A stretch of 64,000 nucleotides of DNA, taken from NCBI GenBank assembly GCA_002390845.1, contig DGQT01000050.1, forward strand, positions 124,001 to 188,000. The letters are read 5' to 3'. This DNA is from Chitinophagaceae bacterium UBA4407. Lineage in GTDB: Bacteria > Bacteroidota > Bacteroidia > Chitinophagales > Chitinophagaceae. The notes under the pieces are model-generated. The model was not told the DNA's origin. It ran no database searches and saw nothing but the letters and a program-made list of their open reading frames with translations. Shown in pieces: positions 63,501-64,000 of this stretch. Numbering within the stretch: position 1 is the stretch's first letter; the number at the start of each line of letters is the position of its first letter. A program made the position numbers and the translations under genes.

Positions 63501-64000
63501 AAAGTGTTTGCTTGAACTGCTTTGTAAATTTGATTTAACGTGTTTGCGTAATTACTTTCTAAATTAGTTAATTGCCGTTCTAATTCTGTAACTTTTGTCT
63601 CTTCATATCTCTGTGCTAAATTTCTAATAATAGCATTGACAGAGCCTTTTAAACTTTCATTTCCTTTGCCTTCGTTTACTAACGAAACAGCAAGTTCTTG
63701 AATTCCACTTGGCAATTTATCTTTTAATACGCTTAATGCTTTTGCATTATGTGAAACTACAAGTATTGATTTTCCTTGTGCAACAAAGTGAGAAATTAGG
63801 TTCGCAATAGTATGACTTTTACCTGTTCCTGGTGGTCCTTTTACGGTTACTGCATCTTGCTCGTTTAATCGTTTTGCAATTTCAAATTGTTCTTCATTGT
63901 AAGGTAACGGAAACAAGGAACGATGTTTTACTTCTCCAAAATCTGCTGATTGAGATTTACTTTCATTATTTTGAAATTGGTTTGTGTTTGATTGTGTTTC
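60593..64000 (-). CDS. SF1 helicase with C-terminal PD-(D/E)XK nuclease, 5' end beyond window
   Basis: The frame is open to the window edge, so at least 1135 residues. After a short stretch it has Walker A VKGPPGTGKSHT (near 63830), a long helical and coiled insertion, Walker B LLIIDEASQCD, motif III CLIVGDENQTS, motif V REFQGDERDIMYMT and motif VI VAASRAKEKSVV. The C-terminus is a Vsr/MTES-type nuclease: CIDFGLIINNKKIAIECDG, then RQLILERAGWRFFRIQS. This order is typical of large DUF4011/Dna2-like helicase-nucleases found in defence islands. It is AT-rich and followed by an attC-like palindrome. Defence is an inference. Confidence 0.88.
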   Translation of the reverse strand, partial: ETQSNTNQFQNNESKSQSADFGEVKHRSLFPLPYNEEQFEIAKRLNEQDAVTVKGPPGTGKSHTIANLISHFVAQGKSILVVSHNAKALSVLKDKLPSGIQELAVSLVNEGKGNESLKGSVNAIIRNLAQRYEETKVTELERQLTNLESNYANTLNQIYKAVQANTLTLKIFNPITNEPENKSAYDWAVYHFEQTNYENQLLKDTVSYETETNGIAEKLVDLVVIGNNLKRDDFDLINFQFLNDNAFIDLNEIRKYDIKLKEINEKINPLDYTNIPTNSIDENLKNIILNYENIFRKFKINLIAEQVYKHTNFRLDVLVNIINENDGLRKQIEVANNKLLSYEVDLSAVQDTDADILHQQINQIIVKFGQNKTLNWFTKSTLEKPLKRFFECKLNFNPVTEIDQFKILEIEINRLKCLKQLSITFNKYLNSFGITKQNNIQETLKELDFTVEFAKEIIEFNSQLKTRNLPQVSITSDDLTEKISYIKNVNYYAVFVSISTFLQETKQKLITHSKPHPVIYKIADAIENTDRSSYELYLDEYRKCREKQSQSLAFEKLLNEISKTLPQTALFVKNKCLIDDQYTIDKKIIELDIFNLKLNDFLTFVTSQTNGSEKLLANLQTLKRSIEKQTAETISYKTWYHKSKKVSDTQKAALNAWLNDLINIGKGYGKNTARNIASAITNMQVAKGAVPIWIMPQDTAVTFFPDASPEQFDLLIIDEASQCDISSLNLVFRCKKCLIVGDENQTSVVADRSLFTIDRTNELLDKYLISHRFKTQFDVNNKNNSIYTISGVIYPNIVTLTEHFRCLPEIIGYSNKYVYNSDIVPLKTATEKTFGEPIEIHYVEDNLDDEYKPLIVQKVIDEIENYINQFQAQQIKRLPTIGILTLDSSNIKHQNQLIRQISQNELIKQFEDKLELLIGTSREFQGDERDIMYMTITASHSIVEKENRFEIKPPRAATTEEYMRIFNVAASRAKEKSVVIHSIHPDAVGIMNQDCYRKKLIDYYANIQNQTNKPTSTKNLQSLLNKTDANSGDFEKSVCKLLYNNGLGDYLYPQFEVGKYCIDFGLIINNKKIAIECDGFTYHSGIVKIQEDINRQLILERAGWRFFRIQSTDWFYKNSKVSSDLIQWITDNTTE

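Noticed and set aside
1..64000. tRNA, rRNA or riboswitch genes
   Set aside because: No cloverleaf with conserved arms, no rRNA-like sequence and no known riboswitch core was recognised by reading; a covariance search could still find a small RNA.

Overview
The window reads as chromosome of a Bacteroidota bacterium, most likely family Chitinophagaceae. Evidence is several proteins with C-terminal type IX secretion (T9SS) sorting domains, Bacteroidota-type promoters (TTTG or TTG, about 20 nt, TAnnTTTG), a long NusB next to DUF1573 and YajC, a bacillithiol enzyme (BshC), a PafA-type phosphatase and many TPR histidine kinases. No tRNA, rRNA, CRISPR array, transposase or phage gene was recognised.

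Layout. 1-10 kb: the 3' part of a tricorn-type S41 protease, a TPR sensor kinase, a lipoprotein, a DUF6498 membrane protein, isoaspartyl peptidase, a beta-barrel protein, an intradiol dioxygenase, an OB-fold protein, an SDR oxidoreductase and a small membrane protein. 10-18 kb: a signalling block with a LuxR-type response regulator, two closely related histidine kinases, a multi-pass membrane protein, an AraC-type regulator and two tandem SnoaL-like proteins. 18-27 kb: three large secreted proteins, two fibre-like S74/T9SS paralogues and a 1384-residue ELWxxDGT/Ig-like/T9SS protein. 27-36 kb: PafA, an alpha-oxoamine synthase, a Rieske lipoprotein, pruA, nusB-DUF1573-yajC and an aldo/keto reductase. 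36-43 kb: a minus-strand histidine operon, hisG-hisD-hisC, then a sorbosone-dehydrogenase-like protein and cytochrome c, then hisB. It is preceded by a His-rich leader peptide and a terminator that look like a transcription attenuator. 43-58.5 kb: peroxiredoxin, queG, two DUF3857 proteins, bshC, MgtC, aroQ, ogt, an outer-membrane receptor and a CPA1 antiporter. 58.5-64 kb: a repeat-rich 1 kb spacer, then two AT-rich minus-strand genes (an Imm26-like protein and a very large SF1 helicase-nuclease). Each of these ends in a long imperfect palindrome, as in integron cassettes.

The most striking structure is a dispersed intergenic palindromic repeat found at about 27 places between genes and never inside a recognised gene. 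Its arms run from a GAGCCGGGCT-like outer end to a GTTGCGTCGCACACTTGTAC-like core (type A) or a GTTGTGTCACTCACTTGTAC-like core (type B). In all six compact two-armed copies one arm is type A and the other type B. The space between arms, and sometimes the core itself, holds further unrelated palindromes.

The strongest leads are the A/B repeat family, the his attenuator, the integron-like cassettes carrying a candidate defence nuclease, and an approximately 83-nt promoter module shared by two distant loci. All of this is from reading alone; no database search or folding was run.
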